Positions 1 to 9,627 are shown, counted from the stretch's first letter. The stretch: 55,001 bases of DNA from Defluviitaleaceae bacterium (GCA_009779935.1 WRAX01000014.1:1-55001), one strand, 5' to 3'. Translations and numbers: made by a program. Notes: generated from the sequence alone by a model not told the origin.

Positions 1-3000
1 CATACCTATAAATTGAATATCGGAGCCAACCGGCACAAAATCACCTGATTGGATTTGGGTGCCATTGATAAATGCAGCGATTTGGCCATTTGGGCTGTTG
101 GTTGTGAAGGTTATTTGGCGGGTTTGCCCTGTTGCCGGCAAAACTTCCAAGGTGAAGGTTCTTGTATAATCACCTTGTGCGGATGCCGCCCTGACAGTAA
201 ATGTCCAAATACCTTCTGAACCGGGCATAGGTGTGCCGTAAAGTAAGGCTGTTTGGTGGCTGAAAAACAGACCTGTTGCTTCTGCCGTAATTTCGTTGCT
301 TGCGCACCATTCTACATACCATATTGGGTGGTTGTTTCCGCTGTGCTCGATTACAAAATGCACGGGCTGCCCAACTGTAACGGCCGGCACATATTCTGTT
401 GTTATAACAGGTGCGGTAAGTGCCATGCCACGCTGTGGGAAGAATTGGAAGTGGTTGTCGCCGAGCAACAGGTTTGTATCGCGCCAGTTAGTTACATCAT
501 CCGTGCTTTGCATATCGTTGGTATGTATAATAAGACGATGCAGATCCGGGTGATTTGTAGCATCAAAGCTTGTTATAAAGTTATTGCTAACGTTAACATT
601 TGCAAGCTTTGTAAGGGTTGGCCAGTCAAAAACCGTAAGATGCTCGCCGGGCATATGTACCATTTCAAGGTTTACATTGTTTGAAAGGTCCACATTCCTT
701 TGTGCGGTGGCTCCGGTAAGGCTAAGCTCCCTCAGTTGCGTGTTTGCTGATATATCCAGCGCAGAAATGGCAGGGGAGCTGATTAACGCCAAGCTTTCCA
801 AAGCCAAGTTTTGGCTTGTATCGATACTTGTTAGGTTTGGTGCACGGGCAATTCTTAGGGATTGCAAAGCAGCCAAATCTGACACATCTATATCGACGGG
901 GCGGAATGGCTCTATGTTAACACTTTCCAGCAATGGGTTGTCGAAAATAACCCATTGCATGGCTGCATTGGCAGAAAGAAATGTGTGTGCATTGGTAAAG
1001 CTTACTAAGTTTGGCAACACAGAAAGGTCTATGCCATGCGTGCCGGTTTGTGGCGTACCAATGCCGGCGGTAGAGCCGTGGCTGTTAAGATTTAGATGCT
1101 GTAAGCTTCTAAAATTCTCGATACCCGCAAAGTTATTTATGGCTTGGGCAGGTATCATGGGTGCTGTTAGCGTCCAATCTGTTATGTTTATTACATTAGA
1201 AAGCATTAAGGGCGCAGGTGCAGGTGCACCGGCACGGTTGCGAGCCTGGTTTAAGAAAGTATTGTTTACAAAATCACCTGTAATGTTTCTATCAATGCTA
1301 ACTTGCAGCTGATCATAAACAGCAGGGTTGCTCGCCAAAGCGGCACGAACGGTTATTTGGTTACCGATGGTTTCGTTTGTGCCGATGGTTAGCAGGCCAA
1401 CATCGGTTATTGTGGTGGATACGTCATCATTACCGGTGATGGACCAAACAATACTTTGGCTTGGTAATGGGTTGTTATCTTCATCATAAAAAGTGGCGGT
1501 TAAAGTGTGGTAATCTTCCGGCAAAAGCTCAGAAGGGCCTGCTATTTGGATGCTGTCAGCTTCTGCAACTTCACGCACATTGATAGTGAAGATGCGCTCG
1601 TCATACAATCCTGGTATGGGTTGGCCTGCACTTATCCTTTGCGCACGCACTGTAAAGCTCCATGTACCCAAAAATTCAGGGGTTGGTGTGCCTTGTAAAG
1701 TGCCTGTGTTTAGAATAAGTTGAAGGCCTGTTAAAGCGGCATCGGGATTTTCTTCAGGCCAATCCGCTACTGTCCAATGTACAAGGTTGGCATGATCCGT
1801 CCTTAACATATATTGGTAAGGCACACCTACAAAAGCATCGGGTAGCTGGGTTGTAAGTATGTTTGGTGCGGGGTCACTTCCATCATGCCCTCTTTGTGGG
1901 TGGAAAGCCATGCTAAACACCGGCACCAAAGGCCTTGTTTGCCAACCAACAATATCATCAAGGCTCATCATGCTGTTGTTTGTAATGTTAAAGGTGGCAC
2001 CTAAATGAAACTCCGGCGCGGCAATACCTAGGCTGGTGCCTGTTACATCCATGCTTGTGATAAAGTTGTTTTGCGCCCAAAGCCTCCAAAGGTTTGGGTT
2101 ACCTGTAAGGTCAACATGCCCTGTAATCTGATTGTCCGTAATGGTTGCATGCTCCAAGGCTGCGTTTGCTGTAAAGTCTACGGATGTTAGATTATTCATA
2201 CCCAAGTTTATGCGGGTTAAATTTATTAGGCCTGAAGAGTCAAACTCGGTTAAATTGCCATTGAAAAGGCTGATGTTTGTCACGCTTGCAGGTAGAATAT
2301 TAGCATCAAAAACATTAAAGTTATTGCCCGGCAATTGTATGGATTCTATGGCATTACTACCCGTTAAGACGAAGTTGTTTGTGTTGGTAACACCTAAGTT
2401 GAGTGCATTGATAGCGGCAAGGCTTGGGTTGTTCGCTAAATTTAGGTATGTAAGGTTATGATTGCTGTTGGTTGCAAAGGTTGTTAGGTTGGGGGCATTG
2501 TTTATGGTAAGACTGGTAAGTGATGTGTTTGCCGCCTGACCTTGCCCATTGATGGTTACATTGCGCAGATAGGGCAGGTTTTCGGCAAAGCTGATATCTG
2601 CCATATACCTATTGGCACTTGCCAAAACACTTACCAGATTTGGATTGTTTGTTAAATCCAAATTGGTTATGCCCGATTCTGAAATTGTTAAGACTTCCAA
2701 GCTGGTATTAGCGGAAAGGTCAATACTAGTTAAAAATTGACCACGTGCCCATAAATTGCCAAGGGCAAGCTCCCGTAATGCTGGATTATCATTAAATGCC
2801 AAAGATGTAAAGTTATTGTTTTGCAAATGTAACACTTCTAAGGCAGTGACACCCGAAACATCAATATCCGTAAGCCCCATACCATCAGCAACAAGGGCTG
2901 TTAGGCTTGGATTGTTTAGGTTAAGGGCACCCTGTGCCGCAAGGCCTGCGCTTTGGCCTATTGCCAACTCTCTCAAATTTGGAAGATTGCTGATATCAAG

Positions 3001-3639
3001 GCTGGTAAGGGTGTTGCTTGTTAGTGCCAAAACCTCAATAGGCTGCCCTTCTGCAAAGGTGAAGGACGCAAGCCCGTTGTTTGCAAGGCTTATCCAATAA
3101 AGCTCATCCAGCATGGATACATCAATTTGGGAGATGTTGTTGTTTTGCAAATTTGTGCGCAAAATTCCCGGCTGTGGGGAAAAATCAATACTGGTTAATT
3201 GATTATTCATAATAGCAAGGGATTCCAAAGCGGGTAGCGCACTTAAATCCACATCACTAATTTGGTTTGCATGTACAGTAAGGTACACCATGTCCACAAA
3301 GTGGTGTAGACCCGCAAGGCTTTGCACAGCATTTACGCCAAAACCGCTGGGTATTGTAAGTGCTGTAATACCCGCAACATCTGCGGCATAGATGGGCCTA
3401 AGCATATCAAACCCCAACATATTACGCACATGGCGAAGAAGGTTTATATCGGTAAAATCACCTGTGATATCCACATCTTCCTCAAAAACCCTGCCGGCAT
3501 TGGCTGTTTCAAAAGTTTCTTCGTTATTTAGTTGCAAGCCTGCCATTGCTTGGCTGGAAAACGGCATAAAACTTAATGCCAAAACCATTGCCAAAGCAAA
3601 AGCTAAGCATCTGCGGGATAAAGTTCTTTTTTTGCTCAT
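1..3639 (-). CDS. Secreted leucine-rich-repeat / Ig-like surface protein, 3' end beyond window
   Basis: The minus frame is open from the ATG at 3639 to base 1, giving 1213 codons without a stop, so the C-terminus lies outside the window. An AAAGGAG ribosome binding site precedes the start. Residues 1-33 form a signal peptide: a basic start (MSKKRTLSRR), a hydrophobic core, then SSQAMA. Residues about 70-560 are leucine-rich repeats of the bacterial secreted type (short repeats with L..L.L..N pattern, many 'LTNLD'-like turns). Residues about 580-770 look like a putative-Ig (He_PIG) domain plus a second beta-rich domain. A second LRR block spans about 785-1070, another He_PIG-like domain about 1075-1165, and the visible end resembles a divergent InlB B-repeat (ITFTTNSPNGQIAAF). 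Both LRR blocks open with a cap of the form ITGDF. I infer a cell-surface adhesin or binding protein; the wall anchor cannot be seen. The substrate is unknown. Confidence 0.85.
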   Translation of the reverse strand, partial: MSKKRTLSRRCLAFALAMVLALSFMPFSSQAMAGLQLNNEETFETANAGRVFEEDVDITGDFTDINLLRHVRNMLGFDMLRPIYAADVAGITALTIPSGFGVNAVQSLAGLHHFVDMVYLTVHANQISDVDLSALPALESLAIMNNQLTSIDFSPQPGILRTNLQNNNISQIDVSMLDELYWISLANNGLASFTFAEGQPIEVLALTSNTLTSLDISNLPNLRELAIGQSAGLAAQGALNLNNPSLTALVADGMGLTDIDVSGVTALEVLHLQNNNFTSLAFNDNPALRELALGNLWARGQFLTSIDLSANTSLEVLTISESGITNLDLTNNPNLVSVLASANRYMADISFAENLPYLRNVTINGQGQAANTSLTSLTINNAPNLTTFATNSNHNLTYLNLANNPSLAAINALNLGVTNTNNFVLTGSNAIESIQLPGNNFNVFDANILPASVTNISLFNGNLTEFDSSGLINLTRINLGMNNLTSVDFTANAALEHATITDNQITGHVDLTGNPNLWRLWAQNNFITSMDVTGTSLGIAAPEFHLGATFNITNNSMMSLDDIVGWQTRPLVPVFSMAFHPQRGHDGSDPAPNILTTQLPDAFVGVPYQYMLRTDHANLVHWTVADWPEENPDAALTGLQLILNTGTLQGTPTPEFLGTWSFTVRAQRISAGQPIPGLYDERIFTINVREVAEADSIQIAGPSELLPEDYHTLTATFYDEDNNPLPSQSIVWSITGNDDVSTTITDVGLLTIGTNETIGNQITVRAALASNPAVYDQLQVSIDRNITGDFVNNTFLNQARNRAGAPAPAPLMLSNVINITDWTLTAPMIPAQAINNFAGIENFRSLQHLNLNSHGSTAGIGTPQTGTHGIDLSVLPNLVSFTNAHTFLSANAAMQWVIFDNPLLESVNIEPFRPVDIDVSDLAALQSLRIARAPNLTSIDTSQNLALESLALISSPAISALDISANTQLRELSLTGATAQRNVDLSNNVNLEMVHMPGEHLTVFDWPTLTKLANVNVSNNFITSFDATNHPDLHRLIIHTNDMQSTDDVTNWRDTNLLLGDNHFQFFPQRGMALTAPVITTEYVPAVTVGQPVHFVIEHSGNNHPIWYVEWCASNEITAEATGLFFSHQTALLYGTPMPGSEGIWTFTVRAASAQGDYTRTFTLEVLPATGQTRQITFTTNSPNGQIAAFINGTQIQSGDFVPVGSDIQFIGM

Positions 3640-3834
3640 AAAAAAGCTTCTCCTTTCCCTTGTAAATGCGATTGCATTACGCATTACATTCCAAAAACAA
3701 CAAAAATGATACACTACCCTCCTCTCAACAAAATATCGCTATGTAAAATAATGCGACCATAAGGAAAAAATTGCTTATATTAAGCATAGCACATCGGGAT
3801 GGCGTAAGCAAGGGTTTTTTGGCAAAAAAAGGTG

Positions 3835-3863
3835 TTGCCTTTTTATTTTTTATAGGTTATAAT
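3835..3863 (+). promoter_or_regulatory. Sigma-A-type promoter for malic enzyme operon
   Basis: TTGCCT at 3835-3840 and TATAAT at 3858-3863 are separated by 17 bases. The start of transcription would fall near 3870, about 33 bases before the ATG at 3903. It lies in the 263-base divergent gap between the LRR gene and the malic enzyme gene. Apart from this promoter and a short palindrome near 3770-3785 I see nothing else in that gap. Confidence 0.6.
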
Positions 3864-3902
3864 TATTGGATATATATTACATAAGGATAAGGGGCGGGAT
3901 AT

Positions 3903-5060
3903 ATGAGCAAAGCTATGGAAATGCACGAAAAATGGCGGGGTAAAATAGAGATAAGCGTGCGGGCAGGGGTAACAACGCCGGAGGAGTTGGCAATCGCCTA
4001 CACGCCGGGGGTTGCCGAGCCCTGTTTGGAGATTGAGAAAAACCCCCACCGCAGTTTTGATTTAACAAGACGATGGAACACCGTTGCTGTGGTAACGGAT
4101 GGCACAGCTGTGCTTGGTTTGGGTGATATCGGGCCCGAAGCCGCCATGCCGGTTATGGAAGGCAAATGCGCCCTTTTTAAGGCATTTGGCGGGGTGGATG
4201 CCATCCCCCTTTGTATACGCAGTAAGGATAGTGAGGAGATAGCCCGCACCGTTGCCCTGCTTGCCGGATCCTTTGGTGGGATTAATTTGGAAGATATTGC
4301 TGCACCACGGTGCTTTGAAATTGAAGCAAGGCTTAAAGAGTTGTGCGACATTCCCATATTCCATGATGACCAACACGGAACGGCCGTGGTGACATTGGCG
4401 GGACTTATTGGTGCTTTGCGCTTTACAGGAAAAGATAAGCACACAGCCAAGGTGCTAATTTCCGGTGCAGGTGCAGCAGGATGCGCCATTGCAGAGCTTT
4501 TGTTTGCTGATGGGTTTGAAGATATTACCATTGCCAATTCCCGTGGGTTAATTACCCGTGATGGGCAATATTCCAGCGATAGGTTAAATGCTTTGGCACA
4601 AAAAACCAACAAGCGCAATGTGGCCGGCGGCTTAGCGGAGGGGATGGTGGGTGTGGATGTGTTTATTGGCGTATCCGCCCCCGGCATTGTGACGGCCGAT
4701 ATGGTAAAAAGCATGGCGGAAAACGCCATTGTGTTTGCCTGCGCTAATCCCACACCCGAAATTATGCCCGATATTGCCAAAACGGCAGGGGCTGCAGTGG
4801 TTGCCACCGGCAGGTCGGATTTTGCAAATCAGATAAATAATGTAGCAGCATTCCCGGGCATTTTCCGTGGGGCATTGGATGCACGGGCTAAGGATATAAC
4901 CCAAGATATGAATATAGCGGCAGCTTATGCCATAGCAAGCCTTGTAAAGGATGAGGAGCTTTGCGCCGATTATGTCATCCCATCCAGCTTGGATATGCGG
5001 GTTGGGAAGGTTGTGGCGGAAGCCGTGGAAAAAGCATGGAAAAAGGTTGACAGCAATTAA
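3903..5060 (+). CDS. NAD(P)-dependent malic enzyme (oxaloacetate-decarboxylating)
   Basis: 385 residues, the usual length of the short bacterial malic enzymes without a phosphotransacetylase domain. It converts malate to pyruvate and CO2 with reduction of NAD(P). Visible signatures are AYTPGVAEPCLEI near residue 30 (the N-terminal catalytic domain), EGKCALFKAFGGVDAIPLC with the catalytic lysine, the metal-binding stretch IFHDDQHGTA near 155, and a Rossmann nucleotide-binding site ISGAGAAGCAIAELL near 185. The start follows AAGGGGCGGG and a good promoter. It is followed after 27 bases by ftsQ in the same direction, so the two may share a transcript although they are functionally unrelated. Cofactor preference (NAD or NADP) cannot be decided by eye. 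Confidence 0.95.
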   Translation: MSKAMEMHEKWRGKIEISVRAGVTTPEELAIAYTPGVAEPCLEIEKNPHRSFDLTRRWNTVAVVTDGTAVLGLGDIGPEAAMPVMEGKCALFKAFGGVDAIPLCIRSKDSEEIARTVALLAGSFGGINLEDIAAPRCFEIEARLKELCDIPIFHDDQHGTAVVTLAGLIGALRFTGKDKHTAKVLISGAGAAGCAIAELLFADGFEDITIANSRGLITRDGQYSSDRLNALAQKTNKRNVAGGLAEGMVGVDVFIGVSAPGIVTADMVKSMAENAIVFACANPTPEIMPDIAKTAGAAVVATGRSDFANQINNVAAFPGIFRGALDARAKDITQDMNIAAAYAIASLVKDEELCADYVIPSSLDMRVGKVVAEAVEKAWKKVDSN

Positions 5061-5087
5061 AATATGTGGTACAGTTAAGGATGGAAC

Positions 5088-5816
5088 ATGAAAAAGGCAA
5101 AAAGACGGCTTTCTTTTAGGTTTATTGCCACCATAGCGGTTTTTGCTTTGGTGCTGGTGTTGGTATTTTTATCGCCCTTGTTTCGCATTGACCAGGTACA
5201 TGTAGAAGGTAATGTGATAATTGACCGCAGAGAGATTATAAATGCGGCGCATGTTGAGATTGGCTCAAGTATTTTTGCTTTTAACGGGCGCAGGATGGCA
5301 CAAAGGGTTGATGATGCCCTGCCCTACGCCCTTTACGTGGGAGTTGAAAGGCAATTGCCCCGACGTGTAGTTTTAAGGGTGATAGAGCGGCAACCGGCCA
5401 TAAATATCCACCTTAACAGCGGCCAATATGCGTTGATAGATAATACAGGCATGGTGCTGGAAATTGCACAAAACCCCAAGGCAAACTTGCCTAAGTTTAC
5501 AGGGCTTTTAGTGGAAACGCTGTCGGTTGGGCAACATCTGCAAACAACCCCGGAAGATGAGGGAATTTTGGCAAATATTTTGCAATTAAACACACTTTTT
5601 GTCCTGTATGCCTTTGATGCCCAAGTGGTAGAATTTGATAATCCCCTTGATATTATCATACACCACGGCAGTTTTGAAATATCCTTTGGCAGTATGTATG
5701 AAGCAGAGCGCAAAATACGTTATATACTGGGTGTTTTAGCAGATGCGCCCATGGACAGGGGTTTTTTGAATATAAGAGACCCTAACCAGCCACCGGGACT
5801 TAGATTTACCAGATAA
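5088..5816 (+). CDS. ftsQ: Cell division protein FtsQ/DivIB
   Basis: 242 residues with the FtsQ/DivIB architecture: a basic cytoplasmic tail (KKAKRR), one membrane segment at about 11-32, then an extracytoplasmic POTRA domain beginning FRIDQVHVEGNVII, followed by the FtsQ-type beta region (YALIDNTGMVLEI). DivIB/FtsQ is part of the FtsQ-FtsB-FtsL septal complex that regulates septal peptidoglycan synthesis. An AAGGATGGA sequence precedes the ATG. It sits directly upstream of ftsZ (gap about 30 bases), the order found in many Firmicutes, but ftsA is absent between them. Sequence conservation in this family is low, so the assignment rests on architecture and neighbourhood. Confidence 0.88.
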   Translation: MKKAKRRLSFRFIATIAVFALVLVLVFLSPLFRIDQVHVEGNVIIDRREIINAAHVEIGSSIFAFNGRRMAQRVDDALPYALYVGVERQLPRRVVLRVIERQPAINIHLNSGQYALIDNTGMVLEIAQNPKANLPKFTGLLVETLSVGQHLQTTPEDEGILANILQLNTLFVLYAFDAQVVEFDNPLDIIIHHGSFEISFGSMYEAERKIRYILGVLADAPMDRGFLNIRDPNQPPGLRFTR

Positions 5817-5849
5817 TTACATAAGATATACTTTGGGGAGGAAATGGCC

Positions 5850-6950
5850 ATGGTTAATATTGATAAGGATGTACTAACGACAACCTTTGACCAAAGAGCA
5901 AAAATACGTGTTATCGGCGTTGGCGGCGGCGGCAACAACGCTGTTGATAGAATGATAGATGATAATGTAGAAGGTATTGATTTTATTGCCGTAAACACTG
6001 ATGCGCAGGCGTTGCACCGCTCCAAGGCACCTGTGCGCATCCAACTAGGTGAGAAGTTGACATCCGGTTTGGGTGCCGGCGGCGTGCCAATGGTTGGTGC
6101 AAAGGCCGCCGAGGAAAGTAGAGATCAGCTTCTTAAAGCCATAGAAGGTAGCCATATGCTTTTTGTAACCTGCGGCATGGGTGGTGGCACGGGCACGGGG
6201 GCTGCCCCAATAATTGCCGGGCTTGCCAAGGATTTGGATATTTTAACTGTTGGCATTGTAACCAAACCCTTTGCTTTTGAAGGTAAAAAGCGTATGACAA
6301 ATGCCACAGAGGGTATTGAGGAGCTTCGCCAGCATGTGGATACCCTGCTAACCATCCCCAACGAGCGGTTGATGGAGGATTTAGACGAATCCGTCACATT
6401 TAAGGATGCACTTAAAAAGGCTGATGAGGTGCTGACACAAGGCGTGCAGGGCATATCCACCCTAATATCCCATCCAGGGGATATTAACTTGGACTTTGCC
6501 GATGTTAGAACCGTGATGAAAAGTAAGGGCATGGGCTATATAGGCATAGGCATGGGCAGCGGCAAAAACCGTGCTATGACAGCAGCAGAAAATGCCATAA
6601 ACAGCCCAATGTTGGAAACTTCCATACACGGTGCGGGGCATATTTTGCTTAACATCACAGGCTCTGCCGACCTTGGGTTGCATGAGGCTATTGCGGCCGC
6701 CGGATTTATAAGGGAAAGTACCGGAATGGATGAAGACAGCGTAATCTACGGCACTTCTATTAATGAAGATTTGAAAGACCAAGTTATAATCACCGTGGTA
6801 GCCACTGCCTTTGAGGGCGGCGGAGCTGTGCGAACACCCCATGCTAGGGCAGAAACCAAAGCGGAAGCATCAAAAACCGAAAGCACGACAAAGGACGGCA
6901 CTTCGGACGGCGACGACCAAATTAAGCTGCCCATTTTCGTCCGTAAATAA
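5850..6950 (+). CDS. ftsZ: Cell division GTPase FtsZ
   Basis: Tubulin-like GTPase that polymerises into the Z ring at mid-cell. The nucleotide-binding glycine loop VGGGGNNAVDRM, the tubulin signature MGGGTGTGAAP near 107, the T7-loop segment (INLDFADVRTVM) and the conserved C-terminal peptide (IKLPIFVRK) are all present, so the protein is complete at about 366 residues. An ATG six bases upstream (5844) would also be in frame. I prefer 5850 because the GGGGAGG site lies 8 bases before it but only 2 before 5844. A low-complexity linker rich in Ala, Glu, Lys, Thr and Asp (about 325-355) separates the GTPase core from the C-terminal peptide, as is normal. Confidence 0.98.
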   Translation: MVNIDKDVLTTTFDQRAKIRVIGVGGGGNNAVDRMIDDNVEGIDFIAVNTDAQALHRSKAPVRIQLGEKLTSGLGAGGVPMVGAKAAEESRDQLLKAIEGSHMLFVTCGMGGGTGTGAAPIIAGLAKDLDILTVGIVTKPFAFEGKKRMTNATEGIEELRQHVDTLLTIPNERLMEDLDESVTFKDALKKADEVLTQGVQGISTLISHPGDINLDFADVRTVMKSKGMGYIGIGMGSGKNRAMTAAENAINSPMLETSIHGAGHILLNITGSADLGLHEAIAAAGFIRESTGMDEDSVIYGTSINEDLKDQVIITVVATAFEGGGAVRTPHARAETKAEASKTESTTKDGTSDGDDQIKLPIFVRK

Positions 6951-6985
6951 GATAATATTAGCTATGATTAAAGGAGATTTTTTAA

Positions 6986-7432
6986 GTGGGAGCTCTCGAT
7001 ATTATAATAATCGTTTTTGCGGTACTTGTAGCGGTGGGGGTTGGTTTTTATTTCCTTAACCGCTGGGCCACAAAGCGATATGCCGCCCAACAGGATGCGG
7101 TTGCCAAAAATAAAGTGGCTGCAAAAATTTATGTGATAGACAAAAAGCATGATAAAGCCGATAATGTTACCCTACCAAAAATGATTACGGACAACCTGCC
7201 AAAAACCGCCAAATTTACCAAAATGTACTTTGTGAAGGCGAAGGTGGAAAAACAAATCGTAACACTTATGTGTGACAAGGCCAATTACAACTTTTTGGAA
7301 CCAAAAAAGACCTATGCAGTGGAGCTTGCAGGTATTTACATTGCCACCGTCAAGGGGGCAAAAAGCCAGTACGAGTTAAAGCAAGCCGCTAAGGAAAAGA
7401 AAAAGAAGGCAAAAGTAGAAAAAACAGCATAA
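6986..7432 (+). CDS. Small membrane-anchored protein downstream of ftsZ
   Basis: 148 residues, starting at GTG 6986 behind AAGGAGATTTTTTA. One N-terminal membrane segment (about 4-26) is followed by a basic soluble region with a compact beta-rich centre (KIYVIDKKHDKADNVTLP, TKMYFVKAKV) and a strongly charged tail ending in KEKKKKAKVEK. The N-terminus is short, so the bulk is probably cytoplasmic. I do not recognise the family. It lies 35 bases after ftsZ and before a terminator, so it is the last gene of the ftsQ-ftsZ unit. A role in division or envelope work is only inferred from that position. Confidence 0.7.
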   Translation: MGALDIIIIVFAVLVAVGVGFYFLNRWATKRYAAQQDAVAKNKVAAKIYVIDKKHDKADNVTLPKMITDNLPKTAKFTKMYFVKAKVEKQIVTLMCDKANYNFLEPKKTYAVELAGIYIATVKGAKSQYELKQAAKEKKKKAKVEKTA

Positions 7433-7436
7433 ACCA

Positions 7437-7473
7437 AAAAACGCCATGGAACTTAACCGCCCATGGCGTTTTT
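7437..7473. terminator. Two-way intrinsic terminator
   Basis: Arms AAAAACGCCATGG (7437-7449) and CCATGGCGTTTTT (7461-7473) form a perfect stem with an 11-base loop. It is T-rich on both strands, so it can stop the ftsZ unit from the left and the EF-G-like gene from the right, the two converging here. Confidence 0.9.
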
Positions 7474-7480
7474 GAATTGA

Positions 7481-9547
7481 TTATGATTTGCGTGCTTCTA
7501 TAATTTTTGCGCTGGCTTCTGCGCTGGCTTCTTCATATGAATCAAATTCCATGGTAAATTCGCCCCGCCCTTGTGTTAGGGAACGCAATTCGATGCTGTA
7601 TTGGGTCATCTTAGCATATGGTGCTTGCGCAGAAATTTCCTGCTTCGTGCCCACGGCGTTCATACCAAGTACACGCCCGCCACGCTTGTTAATATCGCCA
7701 ATAATGTCCCCTGTATACTCATCCGGCACAAGGATTTCTACTTTCATAATCGGCTCCAAAATCACAGGCTTGGCTGCCATAAAACCTTCTTTGAAAGCGA
7801 TTTGGGCAGCAAGCATAAAGCTTAATTCATTGGAGTCCACAGCGTGGTAGCTGCCATCATATAACACAGCCTTTAAGCCCACAACAGGGTAGCCGGCCAA
7901 TGGACCTGTTTTACAGGATTCACGCACGCCCTTTTCCACCGCAGGCCAAAAGTTGCGGGGTACGCTACCGCCAAAAATCTCCTGTTCAAACACATATTCC
8001 TGCGTCAAATCGCCACTTGGCTCAAAACGCATTTTAACATCACCAAACTGCCCTGCGCCGCCCGATTGCTTTTTGTGGCGACCTTGCACATCGCTTTTGC
8101 CCTTAATCATCTCACGATAAGGGATGATAAGCGGGGTAAGTTCCACTTCCAATTTATTTCGCCCTTCCATTTTCTTGATGACAACATCCAAATGGTTGTC
8201 CCCCATGCCGGAAATTACACTTTGCTTGGTTTCCGGATCCACACGGAAGGTAAGGGTTTTATCCTCTTCCAAAAAGCGGGCAAGGGCTTGGGAAATTTTG
8301 TCCTCGTCCCCTTTATTTTTGGGGATAATGCCTTGGGAATACAGGGGTTTTGGCATATTTATCCACGGTATGATATAGGCGGCATCTTTGGTGCAAAGGG
8401 TATCGCCGGTGGCAGTGCTGGCCAACTTGGCAATTGCACCAATGTCGCCCGCTTTCAGCTCATCCACCGCAATATGCTCCTTGCCACGCACAACAAAAAG
8501 CTGGCCAATTTTTTCGGTTTGCTCTTTATTGGCATTCCACAAAGGCGTGTCTTTTTTGAAAGTGCCGGAATAAACACGGAAAACCGTTAGCTTGCCAAAG
8601 CTATCCACAATGGTCTTAAACACCTGCGCAACGGGCGGCCCGTCCACTTTGCATTCAAGGGTAACTTCTTCGCCGTTTTTCTGGTCGGTCGCCTTAACGC
8701 TTGGGCGCAACTCGGAAGATGGCGGGCAAAAATCTTTGATATTATCCATCAAAACACCCACACCCATGGCGTGTACGGCCGCACCCACAATAATCGGGGT
8801 GGTTTCGGCTGCGGCAATACCCTTGCCAATGCCGCTGTACAGCTCATCCCTTGTAAAGGGCTCTTCGTTAAAGTATTTTTCCATCAAGTCTTCACAAGCG
8901 TCCGCCACGGCCTCTTCCACCATACGATGCACATTATCCACGTCATTTTTCAAAATCTCCGGCACATCACAGCTTTCGATGCCCGTTTCACGGTACAAAC
9001 GCCCTTCTTTTTTGATAGCGTTTACATAGCCCACAAATTTGCCATGCTCCCTAATGGGCACTTGGATTGGGGCGATGCACTTGCCAAATTTTTCCTTTAA
9101 TTGTTCGATTAGTGCATCAAAATCCGCATTTTCGTCATCCATGCCGTTGATGAAAATCATCTTAGGCAAACCTGCTGCCGTTGCCAATTCCCAAGCCTTT
9201 TCCGTACCAACTTCCACACCGCTTTTTGCATTTACCACAATAAGCGCAATATCCGCCGCAGAAAGGGCTTGGTGTACCTCGCCATAAAAGTCAAAAAAGC
9301 CTGGGGTATCAATAAAATTAATTTTGCCGCTTTTCCACTCGATAGGGATAAGCGATGCGCCGATAGAGATTTTACGGCGAATCTCCTCCGGGTCGTAGTC
9401 GGAAACAGTATTACCGTCCTCCGTTTTGCCAAAACGGTTGGTAATGCCCGCAATGTTAAGGGCGGCTTCCACAATGGTGGTTTTGCCTGTGCCTGTATGG
9501 CCTAAAATTGCCACATTTCTGATGGCATCTGCCGCATACGATTTCAT
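7481..9547 (-). CDS. EF-G-like translational GTPase with altered G motifs
   Basis: 688 residues with the full EF-G domain set: G domain (1-270), domain II (about 295-380), III (about 390-465), IV (about 470-590) and V (about 595-680). It belongs to the divergent EF-G-like family found alongside the true EF-G in many Firmicutes. The P loop is GHTGTGKTT (10-18), the G3 motif is DTPGFFDF, and the G4 motif is NGMDDENADF. Canonical EF-G has DTPGHVDF and NKMD, so the catalytic-histidine position is Phe and the guanine-contacting Lys is Gly. AGGAGG lies 10 bases before the ATG. It is the last gene of the minus run. Whether it works in translocation, ribosome recycling or something else is not shown by sequence. 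Confidence 0.88.
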   Translation of the reverse strand: MKSYAADAIRNVAILGHTGTGKTTIVEAALNIAGITNRFGKTEDGNTVSDYDPEEIRRKISIGASLIPIEWKSGKINFIDTPGFFDFYGEVHQALSAADIALIVVNAKSGVEVGTEKAWELATAAGLPKMIFINGMDDENADFDALIEQLKEKFGKCIAPIQVPIREHGKFVGYVNAIKKEGRLYRETGIESCDVPEILKNDVDNVHRMVEEAVADACEDLMEKYFNEEPFTRDELYSGIGKGIAAAETTPIIVGAAVHAMGVGVLMDNIKDFCPPSSELRPSVKATDQKNGEEVTLECKVDGPPVAQVFKTIVDSFGKLTVFRVYSGTFKKDTPLWNANKEQTEKIGQLFVVRGKEHIAVDELKAGDIGAIAKLASTATGDTLCTKDAAYIIPWINMPKPLYSQGIIPKNKGDEDKISQALARFLEEDKTLTFRVDPETKQSVISGMGDNHLDVVIKKMEGRNKLEVELTPLIIPYREMIKGKSDVQGRHKKQSGGAGQFGDVKMRFEPSGDLTQEYVFEQEIFGGSVPRNFWPAVEKGVRESCKTGPLAGYPVVGLKAVLYDGSYHAVDSNELSFMLAAQIAFKEGFMAAKPVILEPIMKVEILVPDEYTGDIIGDINKRGGRVLGMNAVGTKQEISAQAPYAKMTQYSIELRSLTQGRGEFTMEFDSYEEASAEASAKIIEARKS

Positions 9548-9627
9548 ATAAAAATACCTCCTATGTAGGAAAGATTTGTTACTTTTATTTTATCATAAGC
9601 AAGCGGTGTTTGCAAAGAAAAATTTGT

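Noticed and set aside
584-1312. 242-codon plus-strand frame and other plus-strand frames within 253-3709
   Set aside because: They are antisense to the continuous LRR reading frame, which has a signal peptide and repeats. The plus-strand translations show no domain.
3998-4807. 269-codon minus-strand frame
   Set aside because: Antisense of the malic enzyme gene with no motif or ribosome binding site.
8066-8590. 174-codon plus-strand frame
   Set aside because: Antisense of the EF-G-like gene; no recognisable fold or start signal.
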